NCBI RefSeq assembly: GCF_035594035.1
Contig: NZ_CP141588.1
Span: 434,001-498,000, forward strand
DNA length: 64,000 nucleotides
Reading direction: 5' to 3'
From: Sphingomonas sp. LY54
Lineage (GTDB): Bacteria > Pseudomonadota > Alphaproteobacteria > Sphingomonadales > Sphingomonadaceae
In this document: positions 45,552 to 54,095 of the stretch, piece by piece
How the letters are laid out: every line of letters starts with the position of its first letter
How positions within the stretch are numbered: the first letter of the stretch is position 1
Notes under the pieces: model-generated
Told to the model about the DNA's origin: nothing
Seen by the model: the letters and a program-made list of their open reading frames with translations, nothing else
Database searches by the model: none
Program-made: the position numbers and the translations under genes

Positions 45552-46493
45552 TCACTCGCCGACGGCGGGGAGGCTGAGATAATGGAGCCGCCGCACCTCG
45601 CGGCGGCCGCGCACAACCGTGTCGAGGATCAGGCCGGCGATGAAGCTCAACGCCGCCACGATGATGAGGCCGGTGGCAAGGAGCGCCGTCGGCAAGCGCG
45701 GCACCAGCCCGGTCTCGACATAAGTGATCGCCAGCGGCACCGCGAGCACCACTGCCAGCGCGGCGAGGAAGGCGGCGATGCCGCCGTAGAACAGCACCGG
45801 GCGCTCGATCCGGAACAGGTGCAGGATCGTCTTCATGATCCGCCAGCCGTCGCGATAGGTGGAGAGCTTCGAGACCGAGCCTTCGGGGCGCGCGCCATAG
45901 GCCGTCACGACTTCGCCGACCGGCATCGCCAGTTCGAGCGCGTGGACCGAAATCTCGGTCTCGGTCTCGAAGCCGCCGGATAGAGCCGGGAAGCTCTTCA
46001 CGAAGCGGCGCGAAAAGACGCGATAGCCCGAGAAGATGTCGCTGAAGCTGCGGCCGAACAGGCGCGCAAGCAGGCCGGTGAAGAGCCGGTTGCCGAGGCG
46101 GTGGCCGCGCCGATAGGCTTCTTCGACTTCCGACTTGCGGGCGCCGACGACCATGTCGAGCCGCTCGTCGATCAGGCGCGCGATCAAGGTCGGTGCGGCC
46201 GAGGCGTCATAGGTCGAATCGCCGTCGGCCATGACGTAGATGTCGGCTTCGACGTCGGCGAACATGCGGCGGACGACATGGCCCTTGCCCTGCATGCGTT
46301 CGCACCGGACGATCGCGCCTGCCGCCGCGGCGACCTCGGTCGTGCGGTCGGCGCTGTTATTGTCGTAGACGTAGATGGCGGCGTCGGGGAGCGCGGCGCG
46401 GAAACCCGCGACCGTCTGCGCGATCGCCGCTTCCTCATTGTAGCAGGGCAGCAGGACCGCGATGCGGAGCCCGTCAGTCTCGTTCAGCAACAT
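45552..46493 (-). CDS. GT2 family glycosyltransferase (dolichyl-phosphate mannose synthase-like)
   Basis: This 313-residue protein has a GT-A domain with RIAVLLPCYNEEAAIAQTVA at the N-terminus, IYVYDNNSADRTTEVAA and the metal-binding MADGDSTYDASAAPTL. DMVVGARKSEVEEAYRRGHR follows. Two C-terminal membrane helices (FYGGIAAFLAALAVVLAVPL; LLATGLIIVAALSFIAGLIL) anchor it. It transfers a sugar to a polyprenyl phosphate or related lipid; donor and acceptor are unknown. Confidence 0.9.
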   Translation of the reverse strand: MLLNETDGLRIAVLLPCYNEEAAIAQTVAGFRAALPDAAIYVYDNNSADRTTEVAAAAGAIVRCERMQGKGHVVRRMFADVEADIYVMADGDSTYDASAAPTLIARLIDERLDMVVGARKSEVEEAYRRGHRLGNRLFTGLLARLFGRSFSDIFSGYRVFSRRFVKSFPALSGGFETETEISVHALELAMPVGEVVTAYGARPEGSVSKLSTYRDGWRIMKTILHLFRIERPVLFYGGIAAFLAALAVVLAVPLAITYVETGLVPRLPTALLATGLIIVAALSFIAGLILDTVVRGRREVRRLHYLSLPAVGE

Positions 46494-46574
46494 TCGCCCC
46501 CAATAGCCCGCTCCCCCCGCCGGGGAGAGGCTTGCCTAACCCGAACGCGCGTCTTTGGCGAGCCCAGGCGAGGC

Positions 46575-46626
46575 ACGGGAGGGCGACGGATCCGGCTTAG
46601 TCCCGCCGGCGCCGTTGCCCTCCCGT
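46575..46626. repeat. Long inverted repeat downstream of tig
   Basis: The arms acgggagggcgacgg and ccgttgccctcccgt pair over 15 bases with one G-T, around a 22-base loop that itself contains complementary ccggc/gccgg. It is 10 bp after the trigger factor stop on the minus strand. It could act as a terminator although no T-run follows. Confidence 0.6.
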
Positions 46627-46635
46627 CACGTTCGC

Positions 46636-48201
46636 TTACTTCTTGGCAGGCGCCTTCTTGGCGGCCGGCTTCTTGGCCGGCTTGGCCTCGGCGGCCGGAG
46701 CCTCTTCCTTGGCGGCCTTCTTCGGAGCGGCCTTCTTGGCAGCCGGCTTCGCTTCGGCCTTTTCAGCCTTGTCCTCGGCCTTCGCGTCCGCCTTCTTGGC
46801 GGCCGGCTTCTTGGCCTTCGGCTTGGCGTCGTGGCTGTGGTCGTGGCCGCAATCCGGGCCGTGGACATGGCCTTCCTCGGCCTCGATCTCGTGCTCCAGC
46901 TCCTCGCGGGTCACGGTGCGGTCGGTGATCTCGGCCTTGTCGAACAGGAAGTCGACGACCTTGTCCTCGAACAAAGGCGCGCGGAGCTGCGCGGCCGCCA
47001 TCGGCTCCTGGCGGACATATTGGACGAAACGCTCGCGATCGGCCGGGCGGTACTGCTGCGCCGCCTGCATGATCAGCTGGTTCATCTCCTGGTTGCTCAC
47101 CTCGACGCCGTTGGTCGAGCCGATCTCCGACAGGAGCAGGCCGAGGCGGACGCGGCGCTCGGCGATCTTGCGGTAATCCTCGCGCTCGGCTTCCATTTCC
47201 TTGCGTGCGGCTTCCGGATCGGCCTCGTGGCTCGCTTCATGCTCGAGCTGCGCCCAGATCTGGTTGAACTCGGCCTCGACCATCGACGGCGGGACCTCGA
47301 AATCGTGGGTCTCGGCGAGCTGGTCGAGCAGCTTGCGCTTCATGTGGGTGCGGGTGAGGCCGTTCAGCTCCTGCTCGGTCTGGCCCTTCAGCAGCCCGCG
47401 CAGCTGGTCGATGCCTTCCAGGCCCATCGCCTTGGCGAAGGCGTCGTCGGCCTTGGCCTCGCGCGGCTGCTGCACTTCGGTGACGGTGACGTCGAACGTG
47501 GCCGGCTTACCCTTCAGGTAGTCGACGTTGTAATCCTCGGGGAAGGTGACGTTGAGCGTGCGCTGCTCGTTCGCCTTCACGCCGACCAGCTGGTCCTCGA
47601 AGCCCGGGATCAGGCGGCCCGAGCCCAATTCGACCGACATGCCCTCGCCGGTGCCGCCCTCGAAGGCTTCGCCGTCGACCTTGCCGACATAGTCCATGAT
47701 CACGAGGTCGCCGGTCTTGGCGGCATATTTGGCCGGAGCCGGATCGAAGCTCTTCTGGCCCTGGACCATGCGATCCAGCGCGGCGTCGACCGCGGCGTCG
47801 TCAGCCTCGACGGTCAGCCGCTCGAGCTTCAGCCCGTCGATCTTGGGGGTGCCGACGTCGGGGAGCGTCTCGAGCTCGACCGTGACGACGGCGTCCTTGC
47901 CGGGCTCGTGGCCGGCCTCGAGCGCCACTGCCGGCTGCATCGCCGGACGGAGCTTCTTGTCGGCGAGGAGCTTCTGGACGCCTTCCTGGACGGCCGTCTC
48001 GAGCGCCTGCTGCTGCAGCGCCTCGCCGTGCATCTTGCGGACGAGATTGGCGGGAACCTTGCCGGGGCGGAAGCCGGGCATGCGGATCTGCGGGGCGACC
48101 TTCTTGATCTCGCCGTCGACGCGAGCGTCGATGTCCTTCGCCGGAATGGTGATCTTGTAGGCGCGCTTCAGGCCCTCGTTCAACGTCTCGACAGTCTGCA
48201 T
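46636..48201 (-). CDS. tig: Trigger factor (ribosome-associated chaperone) with extended tail
   Basis: This 521-residue protein has the ribosome-binding domain at the start (MQTVETLNEGLKRAYKITIP, with GFRPGKVPANLVRKMHGEAL), the FKBP-type prolyl isomerase domain around 150-245 (KTGDLVIMDYVGKVDGEAFE) and a C-terminal substrate-binding arm up to ~435. The last ~85 residues are unusual: a His/Cys segment (EEGHVHGPDCGHDHSHD) followed by a Lys/Ala/Pro-rich low-complexity tail ending KKPAAKKAPAKK. Typical trigger factors end near 430-450. The tail is rich in simple repeats but is in frame and open. Confidence 0.95.
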   Translation of the reverse strand: MQTVETLNEGLKRAYKITIPAKDIDARVDGEIKKVAPQIRMPGFRPGKVPANLVRKMHGEALQQQALETAVQEGVQKLLADKKLRPAMQPAVALEAGHEPGKDAVVTVELETLPDVGTPKIDGLKLERLTVEADDAAVDAALDRMVQGQKSFDPAPAKYAAKTGDLVIMDYVGKVDGEAFEGGTGEGMSVELGSGRLIPGFEDQLVGVKANEQRTLNVTFPEDYNVDYLKGKPATFDVTVTEVQQPREAKADDAFAKAMGLEGIDQLRGLLKGQTEQELNGLTRTHMKRKLLDQLAETHDFEVPPSMVEAEFNQIWAQLEHEASHEADPEAARKEMEAEREDYRKIAERRVRLGLLLSEIGSTNGVEVSNQEMNQLIMQAAQQYRPADRERFVQYVRQEPMAAAQLRAPLFEDKVVDFLFDKAEITDRTVTREELEHEIEAEEGHVHGPDCGHDHSHDAKPKAKKPAAKKADAKAEDKAEKAEAKPAAKKAAPKKAAKEEAPAAEAKPAKKPAAKKAPAKK

Positions 48202-48265
48202 TTCAGCTCGAACCTTCGCTTCAGGAAATTCGTGTTAGCGGCACTTCGTCCTTGCGGGACGAAGC

Positions 48266-48350
48266 TGGTGCGGGCGAAGGGACTCGAACCCCCACATCTT
48301 GCGATACTTGGACCTAAACCAAGCGCGTCTACCAGTTCCGCCACGCCCGC
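48266..48350 (-). tRNA. tRNA-Leu(TAG)
   Basis: 85 nt with a long variable arm, an encoded CCA and acceptor GCGGGCG with CGCCCGC. The anticodon arm is CTTGG-TTTAGGT-CCAAG with anticodon TAG, and the T-arm is TGGGGGTTCGAGTCCC-type. Confidence 0.93.
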
Positions 48351-48370
48351 CGGGCCGCCGGTCGCGCGGG

Positions 48371-48398
48371 TCTATAGCAGGGTGACGGCCGAGGGCAA
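48371..48398 (-). promoter_or_regulatory. Sigma70-type promoter of tRNA-Leu
   Basis: On the minus strand TTGCCC (48398-48393) and TATAGA (48376-48371) are separated by 16 bases, about 20 bases before the tRNA 5' end. Confidence 0.55.
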
Positions 48399-48554
48399 GC
48401 GCATTGCCAGCGAGCGTGCGGGTACGGGGCGCGGCGGCCGCGGAAACCGGTTGTCCCCGCCCCGTCCCAGACCGGGGCACGCGCTCCGCGCCCCTTGCGC
48501 GCGGCCGCTGCAACTGAAAAGCATGCTCGCATGTTGAGGCCAGCGGAGGACTTC

Positions 48555-48875
48555 ATGCGAAACCTGACGATCGCGATCGCGCTGGCCTGCAGCCTTGCCG
48601 CAACCGCCCAGGCCGCAGCGCCGCAGCGGCCGGAACCTTTGATCACGCGCGAGGCGGACGGCAGCGTCCTCATCAGCCGCGACATCCGCAGCGAGGAGCC
48701 GCGGCTCTCGATCGACGTCGCGACCCTGCTCGACGACCGCGATCCGCGCCTCGCCTACGACTTCTCCCGTAGCCCGTCCGAGCGCGAGACCCTCTCGGGC
48801 ACCGGGATCGAGGACGACGCCCGCGAAGCGTTCGAGGAAGCGATCGACCAGGCGCGCTCGGCCCGGTCGTTCTGA
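48555..48875 (+). CDS. Small exported protein of unknown function
   Basis: This 106-residue protein has a signal peptide (MRNLTIAIALACSLAATAQA, cleavage after AQA) and a charged mature part (LITREADGSVLISRDIRSEE, LSIDVATLLDDRDPRLAYDF, DAREAFEEAIDQARSARSF). The ribosome site GGAGGA precedes ATG 48555. The mature protein is acidic, without Cys or lipobox. No family is recognised. It converges with gatB, 12 bp between the stops. Confidence 0.65.
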   Translation: MRNLTIAIALACSLAATAQAAAPQRPEPLITREADGSVLISRDIRSEEPRLSIDVATLLDDRDPRLAYDFSRSPSERETLSGTGIEDDAREAFEEAIDQARSARSF

Positions 48876-48887
48876 ACGGCGCCGGGC

Positions 48888-50369
48888 TTAGCCCAGCGCC
48901 TTCTTCAGCAGTTCGTTGACCACAGCCGGGTTGGCCTTGCCGCCCATCGCCTTCATCGTCTGGCCGACGAAGAAGCCGAACAAAGCCTCCTTGCCGCCGC
49001 GATACTGCTCGAGCTGGCCGGGATTCTTGGCAAGAACGTCGGCGATCACCGCCTCGATCGCGCCGGTGTCGGAGGTCTGCTTGAGGCCGCGCTCTTCCAC
49101 GATCGCGCCCGGATCCTGTCCGGTCTCGAGCATGATCTCGAACACCTGCTTGGCGAGCGTCCCTGACAACGTGCCGTCGGCGACCAAGCTCAGCAACTCG
49201 GCGCCCTGCTGCGGCGAGACCGGGCTGTCGGTGATGTCGCGGCCGAGGCGATTGAGAGCGCCGAACAGGTCCGAGATCACCCAGTTGGACGCGGCCTTGC
49301 CGATTTCGGGCCCGGCCTTGCCGGTGGCGGCGAGCAATTCCTCGAACCAGCGCGCCGTCGTGACGTCGGCGGTCAGCACCGAGGCATTGTAGGCGGAAAG
49401 GCCCAGCTCCTGCTCGTAGCGGCGGCGCTTGGCGTCGGGCAGCTCGGGCAAGCTCTCACGGCATTCGGCGAGGAACGCGTCGCTCAATTCCAGCGGCAGC
49501 AGGTCCGGATCCGGGAAATAGCGATAATCGTGCGCGTCCTCCTTGGAGCGCAGCGACCGCGTCTCGCCCTTGTCCGGGTCGAACAAGCGGGTTTCCTGGA
49601 CGATTTCGCCGCCGCTCTCGAGCACGTCGACTTGGCGGTTCGCCTCATATTCGATGGTCGCCATGATGAAGCGGACCGAATTGACGTTCTTGGTCTCGGT
49701 GCGGGTGCCGAACGGCTCGCCGGGCTTGCGCACCGACACGTTCACGTCGGCGCGCATCGAGCCCTGTTCCATGTTGCCGTCGCACGAGCCGACATAGCGC
49801 AGGATCGAGCGCAGCTTGCGCACATAGGCGCCGGCTTCCTCGGGGCTGCGCATGTCGGGCTTGGAGACGATCTCCATCAAGGCGACGCCCGAGCGGTTGA
49901 GATCGACATAGGAGAAGCTCGGATGCTGGTCGTGCATCAGCTTGCCGGCATCCTGCTCGATATGGATGCGCTCGATGCCGATCGTCTTGGCCGAGCTTTC
50001 ATCCTTCTCGTCCAGGATGATCTCGATCGCGCCCTCGCCCACGATGGGGTGGTAGAGCTGCGAGATCTGGTAGCCCTGCGGAAGGTCCGCGTAGAAATAG
50101 TTCTTCCGGTCGAAGCGCGACCAGGGATTGATCTGCGCGTCGAGCGCCATGCCGGTGCGCACCGCCTGGCGGACGCACTCCTGGTTGGGCACGGGCAGCA
50201 TGCCCGGCATCGCCGCATCGACCAGGCTCACCTGGGTATTGGGCTCGGCGCCGAACTCGGTCGACGCCCCCGAGAAGAGCTTGGCGTTGGAAGTCACCTG
50301 GGCATGGACTTCGAGGCCGATCACGACCTCCCATTCGCCGGTGGCGCCCTGAATGCGATAGCTGCTCAT
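48888..50369 (-). CDS. gatB: Asp/Glu-tRNA amidotransferase subunit GatB
   Basis: This 493-residue protein begins with the GatB signature: [20 protein letters not shown], followed by [13 protein letters not shown]. Catalytic-cradle motifs [14 protein letters not shown] and [10 protein letters not shown] are present, as is the [12 protein letters not shown] region. The C-terminal helical and YqeY-like tail ends in [13 protein letters not shown]. With GatA and GatC it converts misacylated Glu-tRNA(Gln) or Asp-tRNA(Asn) to the amide forms. It follows gatA on the same strand, but a dispersed inverted repeat of ~80 bp separates them. Confidence 0.97.
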   Translation of the reverse strand: MSSYRIQGATGEWEVVIGLEVHAQVTSNAKLFSGASTEFGAEPNTQVSLVDAAMPGMLPVPNQECVRQAVRTGMALDAQINPWSRFDRKNYFYADLPQGYQISQLYHPIVGEGAIEIILDEKDESSAKTIGIERIHIEQDAGKLMHDQHPSFSYVDLNRSGVALMEIVSKPDMRSPEEAGAYVRKLRSILRYVGSCDGNMEQGSMRADVNVSVRKPGEPFGTRTETKNVNSVRFIMATIEYEANRQVDVLESGGEIVQETRLFDPDKGETRSLRSKEDAHDYRYFPDPDLLPLELSDAFLAECRESLPELPDAKRRRYEQELGLSAYNASVLTADVTTARWFEELLAATGKAGPEIGKAASNWVISDLFGALNRLGRDITDSPVSPQQGAELLSLVADGTLSGTLAKQVFEIMLETGQDPGAIVEERGLKQTSDTGAIEAVIADVLAKNPGQLEQYRGGKEALFGFFVGQTMKAMGGKANPAVVNELLKKALG

Positions 50370-50380
50370 AGCGAGATCCC

Positions 50381-50459
50381 GTTCGGGCTGAGCCTGTCGA
50401 AGCCCTGCCCTTCCTTAGGAAGAGAAGAAGAAGAGCCCTTCGACAGGCTCAGGGCGAAC
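50381..50459. repeat. Dispersed inverted repeat, family 2, between gatA and gatB
   Basis: The left arm gttcgggctgagcctgtcga(ag) faces the right arm (ct)tcgacaggctcagggcgaac around a purine-rich loop. These arms are the widely distributed intergenic repeat of sphingomonads and related alphaproteobacteria (from memory of such genomes). It splits an otherwise contiguous gat gene set. Only one copy is present in this window. Confidence 0.8.
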
Positions 50460-50478
50460 GGCGCGAGCCGGATCATGC

Positions 50479-51960
50479 TCACCACCATGCCTCCGGACGG
50501 GCGACGAAGCCGGCCCGTTCCTCGAACGCCAGTGCCGCGTTGAGCACGCTCTGCTCGTCGAGCGCGCGGCCGATCAGTTGCAGCCCGAGCGGCAGCCCCT
50601 GCCCGTCGAGCCCGGCCGGGACCGACATGGCCGGAAGGCCGGCGAGGCTCGCGGGAACCGCGAACACGTCGTTCAGATACATGGCGAGCGGATCATCCAT
50701 CTTTTCGCCGAGCCCAAACGCCGCCGACGGCGCGGTCGGGGTCAGCAGCAGGTCGACGTCCTCGAACACGCGGGCGAAGTCGCGCGCGATCAGCGCCCGC
50801 ACCTTCTGCGCCTGGTTGAAATAGGCGTCGTAGAAGCCCGCCGAGAGCACGTAGGTGCCGATCATGATGCGGCGCTTCACCTCGGCGCCGAAACCGGCGG
50901 CGCGGGTCGCCCTGTACATGTCGTCGAGGCTGCCATTTTCCGGCGCGACGCGCTGGCCGTAGCGCACGCCGTCATAGCGGGCGAGGTTCGAAGACGCCTC
51001 GGCCGGCGCGATGATGTAGTAGGTCGGCAGCGCATATTTGGTGTGCGGCAGCGAGACCTCGACGATCTCGGCGCCGGCGTCGCGCATCCACTGGATGCCC
51101 TGCTCCCACACCGCGTCGATTTCGGCCGGAACGCCGTCGATCCGATATTCCTTCGGGATGCCGATGCGCTTGCCGCGAATGTCGCTGGAGAGGTTCTGCT
51201 CCCACTTGGGGACCTCGAGGTTGAGCGAGGTCGAGTCCTTGGGATCGAAGCCGCTCATCACTTCGAGCATGATCGCGCAGTCGCGCACGTCGCGCGCCAT
51301 CGGGCCGGCCTGGTCGAGCGACGAGGCGAAGGCCACCATGCCCCAGCGCGAGCAGCGCCCGTAGGTCGGCTTGATGCCGCTGATGCCGACGAAGGCGGCG
51401 GGCTGGCGGATCGAGCCGCCGGTGTCGGTGCCGGTGGCGCCGGGGACGATGCGGGCCGCGACCGCGGCCGCAGAGCCGCCCGACGAGCCGCCCGGGGTCA
51501 AAGCGGCATTGCCGCCGTCCTTGCGGCGCCACGGCGAGATGACGTTGCCGAACGCGCTGGTCTCGTTCGAGGAGCCCATCGCGAATTCGTCCATATTCAA
51601 TTTGCCGAGCATGCCGGCGCCGGCGGCGAGCAATTTGCCGCTCACCGTCGAATCGTAGGTCGGCTTGAAGCCCTCCAGGATCTTGCTCGCCGAGGCGGTC
51701 TGGACGCCCTTGGTCGCGAACAAATCCTTGATGCCGAGCGGCACACCGGCCAGCGGCTTGAACTCGCCCTGACCGCGATCGCGGTCGGCCTCTTCGGCCG
51801 CGGCGATCGCATGGTCGGGGGTTTCGACGATGAAGGCGTTCAGCGCACGCCCCTTCTCCACCGCATTGTTGAAGGCGTCGGCCGCCTCGCGCGCCGAGAA
51901 GTCGCCGTTGCGGAAGCCGTCGCGGAGACCCGCGATGCCGAGATCGGTCAGATTGCTCAC
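50479..51960 (-). CDS. gatA: Asp/Glu-tRNA amidotransferase subunit GatA
   Basis: This 493-residue amidase-family enzyme has the catalytic triad Lys in [14 protein letters not shown] (~77), cis-Ser in [16 protein letters not shown] (~155) and Ser in [16 protein letters not shown] (~179). It releases ammonia from glutamine for the GatB site. The GTG start (51960) shares one base with the gatC stop (TAGTG), so the two are coupled. An upstream-extended frame exists but lacks homology. Confidence 0.97.
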   Translation of the reverse strand: MSNLTDLGIAGLRDGFRNGDFSAREAADAFNNAVEKGRALNAFIVETPDHAIAAAEEADRDRGQGEFKPLAGVPLGIKDLFATKGVQTASASKILEGFKPTYDSTVSGKLLAAGAGMLGKLNMDEFAMGSSNETSAFGNVISPWRRKDGGNAALTPGGSSGGSAAAVAARIVPGATGTDTGGSIRQPAAFVGISGIKPTYGRCSRWGMVAFASSLDQAGPMARDVRDCAIMLEVMSGFDPKDSTSLNLEVPKWEQNLSSDIRGKRIGIPKEYRIDGVPAEIDAVWEQGIQWMRDAGAEIVEVSLPHTKYALPTYYIIAPAEASSNLARYDGVRYGQRVAPENGSLDDMYRATRAAGFGAEVKRRIMIGTYVLSAGFYDAYFNQAQKVRALIARDFARVFEDVDLLLTPTAPSAAFGLGEKMDDPLAMYLNDVFAVPASLAGLPAMSVPAGLDGQGLPLGLQLIGRALDEQSVLNAALAFEERAGFVARPEAWW

Positions 51961-52247
51961 TATTCGATAACCTTGGGAACGGCGAAGAAGCCATGTTCGG
52001 CGACGGGCGCATTGGCGAGCACCTCGTCGCGCTTGCCGCCGTCGGAGACGACGTCGTCGCGCAGGCGCAGCTGGTTGGCGATGACTGCGGTCATCGGCTC
52101 GACGCCGTCGACGTCGACCTCGCGCAGCTGCTCGACCCAGCCGAGAATGTTGTTGAGTTCGGGCACCAGGGCCTCGACCTCGGCGTCGGTGACGGCGAGC
52201 CGGGCGAGCTTGGCGATATGGCGGACGGTTGCGGTGTCGACGGACAT
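51960..52247 (-). CDS. gatC: Asp/Glu-tRNA amidotransferase subunit GatC
   Basis: This 95-residue protein has [20 protein letters not shown] at the start, with [20 protein letters not shown] and [20 protein letters not shown], typical of GatC, which stabilises the GatA-GatB complex. ATG 52247 is chosen over an upstream in-frame start. First gene of the gat set. Confidence 0.95.
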   Translation of the reverse strand: MSVDTATVRHIAKLARLAVTDAEVEALVPELNNILGWVEQLREVDVDGVEPMTAVIANQLRLRDDVVSDGGKRDEVLANAPVAEHGFFAVPKVIE

Positions 52248-52372
52248 GGACAGGGCCGCTAGCATCCGCCCGCGGGCGCTTCAATCCGCTTCTGCCACTC
52301 CCGCCGGCAATCCCGACTTGAAAGATGCGGCGGCATGCTGTTGGAGCGCACCTCGTTTGTTCGGAGAGACTG

Positions 52373-53545
52373 ATGCTGGCGCGGCGTTTTCTGTGGGTGG
52401 TTGCGGGGCTGACGATCTTGGTCATCGCCGGCGCGATTGCCTATCGCATCTTCCAGATGGACCTGATGAAGGCGACGATGGTGCCGACCATCGCGTTCGA
52501 GGAGGAGGCCGCTCCGCCCGAGGGCCCGACCTATGCCGACGCCGCGATGTGGATCGCACGGCCCGACATCGCCGACAATCCGGCCTTGTGGCTGCCCGAG
52601 GGTTTCGGCCCGGCCGACTCCGAGCCGCAGGGCGACGCGCCGGAACCGTCCGCCGAACCGGCCGCGCCGCCGACGCCGCCCAAGGCCTCGGTCTTCTTCG
52701 TCCATCCGACCTCCTATCTGGAGCGCTCGCACTGGAACGCGCCGCTCGACCACCCCGATTCCCAGCAGCGCGCGGCTTTGTTCGTGCGCAGCCAGGCGAG
52801 CGCCTTCAACGGCATTGGCGCGATCTGGGCGCCGAAATATCGCCAGGCGACGTTCGGCGCCTTCCTGACCAGCCACGAGGACGCCCAAAAGGCGCTCGCC
52901 TTTGCCTACAGGGACGTGCTCGCCGCGTTCGAGGCGTTCCTGAAGGAGGCGCCCGCCGACCGCCCGATCATCCTCGCGGCGCACAGCCAGGGCAGCCTGC
53001 ACCTCACCCGCCTGCTGCGCGAGCGGATCGCGGGGCGGCCGGAGGCGAAGCGCATCGCCGCCGCCTATGTGATCGGCTGGCCGGTTTCGGTCACCGCCGA
53101 CTTGAAGACGCTCGGCCTGCCCGCCTGCGAGACCAGCGACCAGGCCGGATGCATCGTCGCCTTCCAAAGCTTTGCCGAACCGGCCGACCCTAAGATGGTG
53201 ACCGACGTCTACGACGCCTCGGTCGCGCCCGACGGCACGCCGCGCGTCGGTTCGCCGATGCTGTGCGTCAATCCGCTGACCGGCGCCGCCGGCGGCGCGG
53301 CCGGCCCGGAGCGCAATCTCGGCACTTTGGTGCCCAACGGCGATCTCACCCAGGCCAAGCTGGTCAAGGCGGCGGTGCCGGCGCGCTGCGACGTTCGCGG
53401 CTTCCTGCTGATCGGCGAGGACGATCCCGAGCTCGGCCCCTATGTGCTGCCGGGCAACAATTACCACGTCTACGATTACGCTTTGTTCTGGGCGAATTTG
53501 CGCGCCGACGCCGAGGCGCGGCTGACGAAGTTCCACCAATCATGA
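52373..53545 (+). CDS. DUF3089 domain-containing alpha/beta hydrolase
   Basis: This protein of about 390 residues has an N-terminal membrane helix ([20 protein letters not shown]) followed by a periplasmic domain. [20 protein letters not shown] and [20 protein letters not shown] (nucleophile Ser in HSQGS) mark an alpha/beta-hydrolase of DUF3089 type, lipase/esterase-like with unknown substrate. A ribosome site GGAGAG lies before ATG 52373. Its stop overlaps the ruvX start (ATGA). Confidence 0.85.
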   Translation: MLARRFLWVVAGLTILVIAGAIAYRIFQMDLMKATMVPTIAFEEEAAPPEGPTYADAAMWIARPDIADNPALWLPEGFGPADSEPQGDAPEPSAEPAAPPTPPKASVFFVHPTSYLERSHWNAPLDHPDSQQRAALFVRSQASAFNGIGAIWAPKYRQATFGAFLTSHEDAQKALAFAYRDVLAAFEAFLKEAPADRPIILAAHSQGSLHLTRLLRERIAGRPEAKRIAAAYVIGWPVSVTADLKTLGLPACETSDQAGCIVAFQSFAEPADPKMVTDVYDASVAPDGTPRVGSPMLCVNPLTGAAGGAAGPERNLGTLVPNGDLTQAKLVKAAVPARCDVRGFLLIGEDDPELGPYVLPGNNYHVYDYALFWANLRADAEARLTKFHQS

Positions 53546-54003
53546 TCACCAGCGCCCTCGGCGAATTTCGCGAGGCGCTGCCCATGGGCGGCCGCCTGCT
53601 CGGGCTCGATGTCGGAACCAAGACGATCGGCGTTGCCTTGTGCGATTCGGGCTGGACGATCGCGACCGCCGCCGAGCTCATCAAGCGGACCAAGTTCACG
53701 GCCGATCTCGCCAGGCTGAAAGCGCTGGCGGCGGCCCAGAACGTGACGGGGATCGTCGTCGGGCTCCCGCTCAACCTCGACGGCAGCGACAGTCCCCGTA
53801 CCCAGTCCACCCGCGCCTTCGCCCGCAATCTCGATTCGCTCGGCCTGCCGGTCCTGCTGTGGGACGAGCGCTGGTCGACCCAGGCCGTGACCCGCACCCT
53901 GCTCGACGCCGACGCCAGCCGGGCCCGCCGCGCCGAGCTGGTCGACAAGATGGCCGCGGCCTACATCCTGCAGGGCGCGATCGACGGCCTGACGATGGGC
54001 TGA
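53542..54003 (+). CDS. ruvX: RuvX/YqgF Holliday-junction resolvase family protein
   Basis: This 153-residue protein has an RNase H-like fold: [20 protein letters not shown] (catalytic Asp), [20 protein letters not shown] (second acidic region) and [20 protein letters not shown]. The family is essential and processes 16S rRNA 5' ends in some bacteria. A first Met 14 residues before GGRLL gives overlap with the upstream DUF3089 gene; an internal ATG (53584) is an alternative start. Confidence 0.92.
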   Translation: MITSALGEFREALPMGGRLLGLDVGTKTIGVALCDSGWTIATAAELIKRTKFTADLARLKALAAAQNVTGIVVGLPLNLDGSDSPRTQSTRAFARNLDSLGLPVLLWDERWSTQAVTRTLLDADASRARRAELVDKMAAAYILQGAIDGLTMG

Positions 54004-54095
54004 CCCTTCGGGGATCATTAGACGACAGCTTTGCGCTGGCCTTAGCCTCGGCCTGATGTTACTGATATAGTCAGATAACACACGGGGGAGGAACC

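Noticed and set aside
50578..53193. 871-codon plus-strand frame across gatA and the DUF3089 gene
   Set aside because: It is antisense to gatA and gatC and then out of frame with the DUF3089 gene. It results from GC-rich codon bias.
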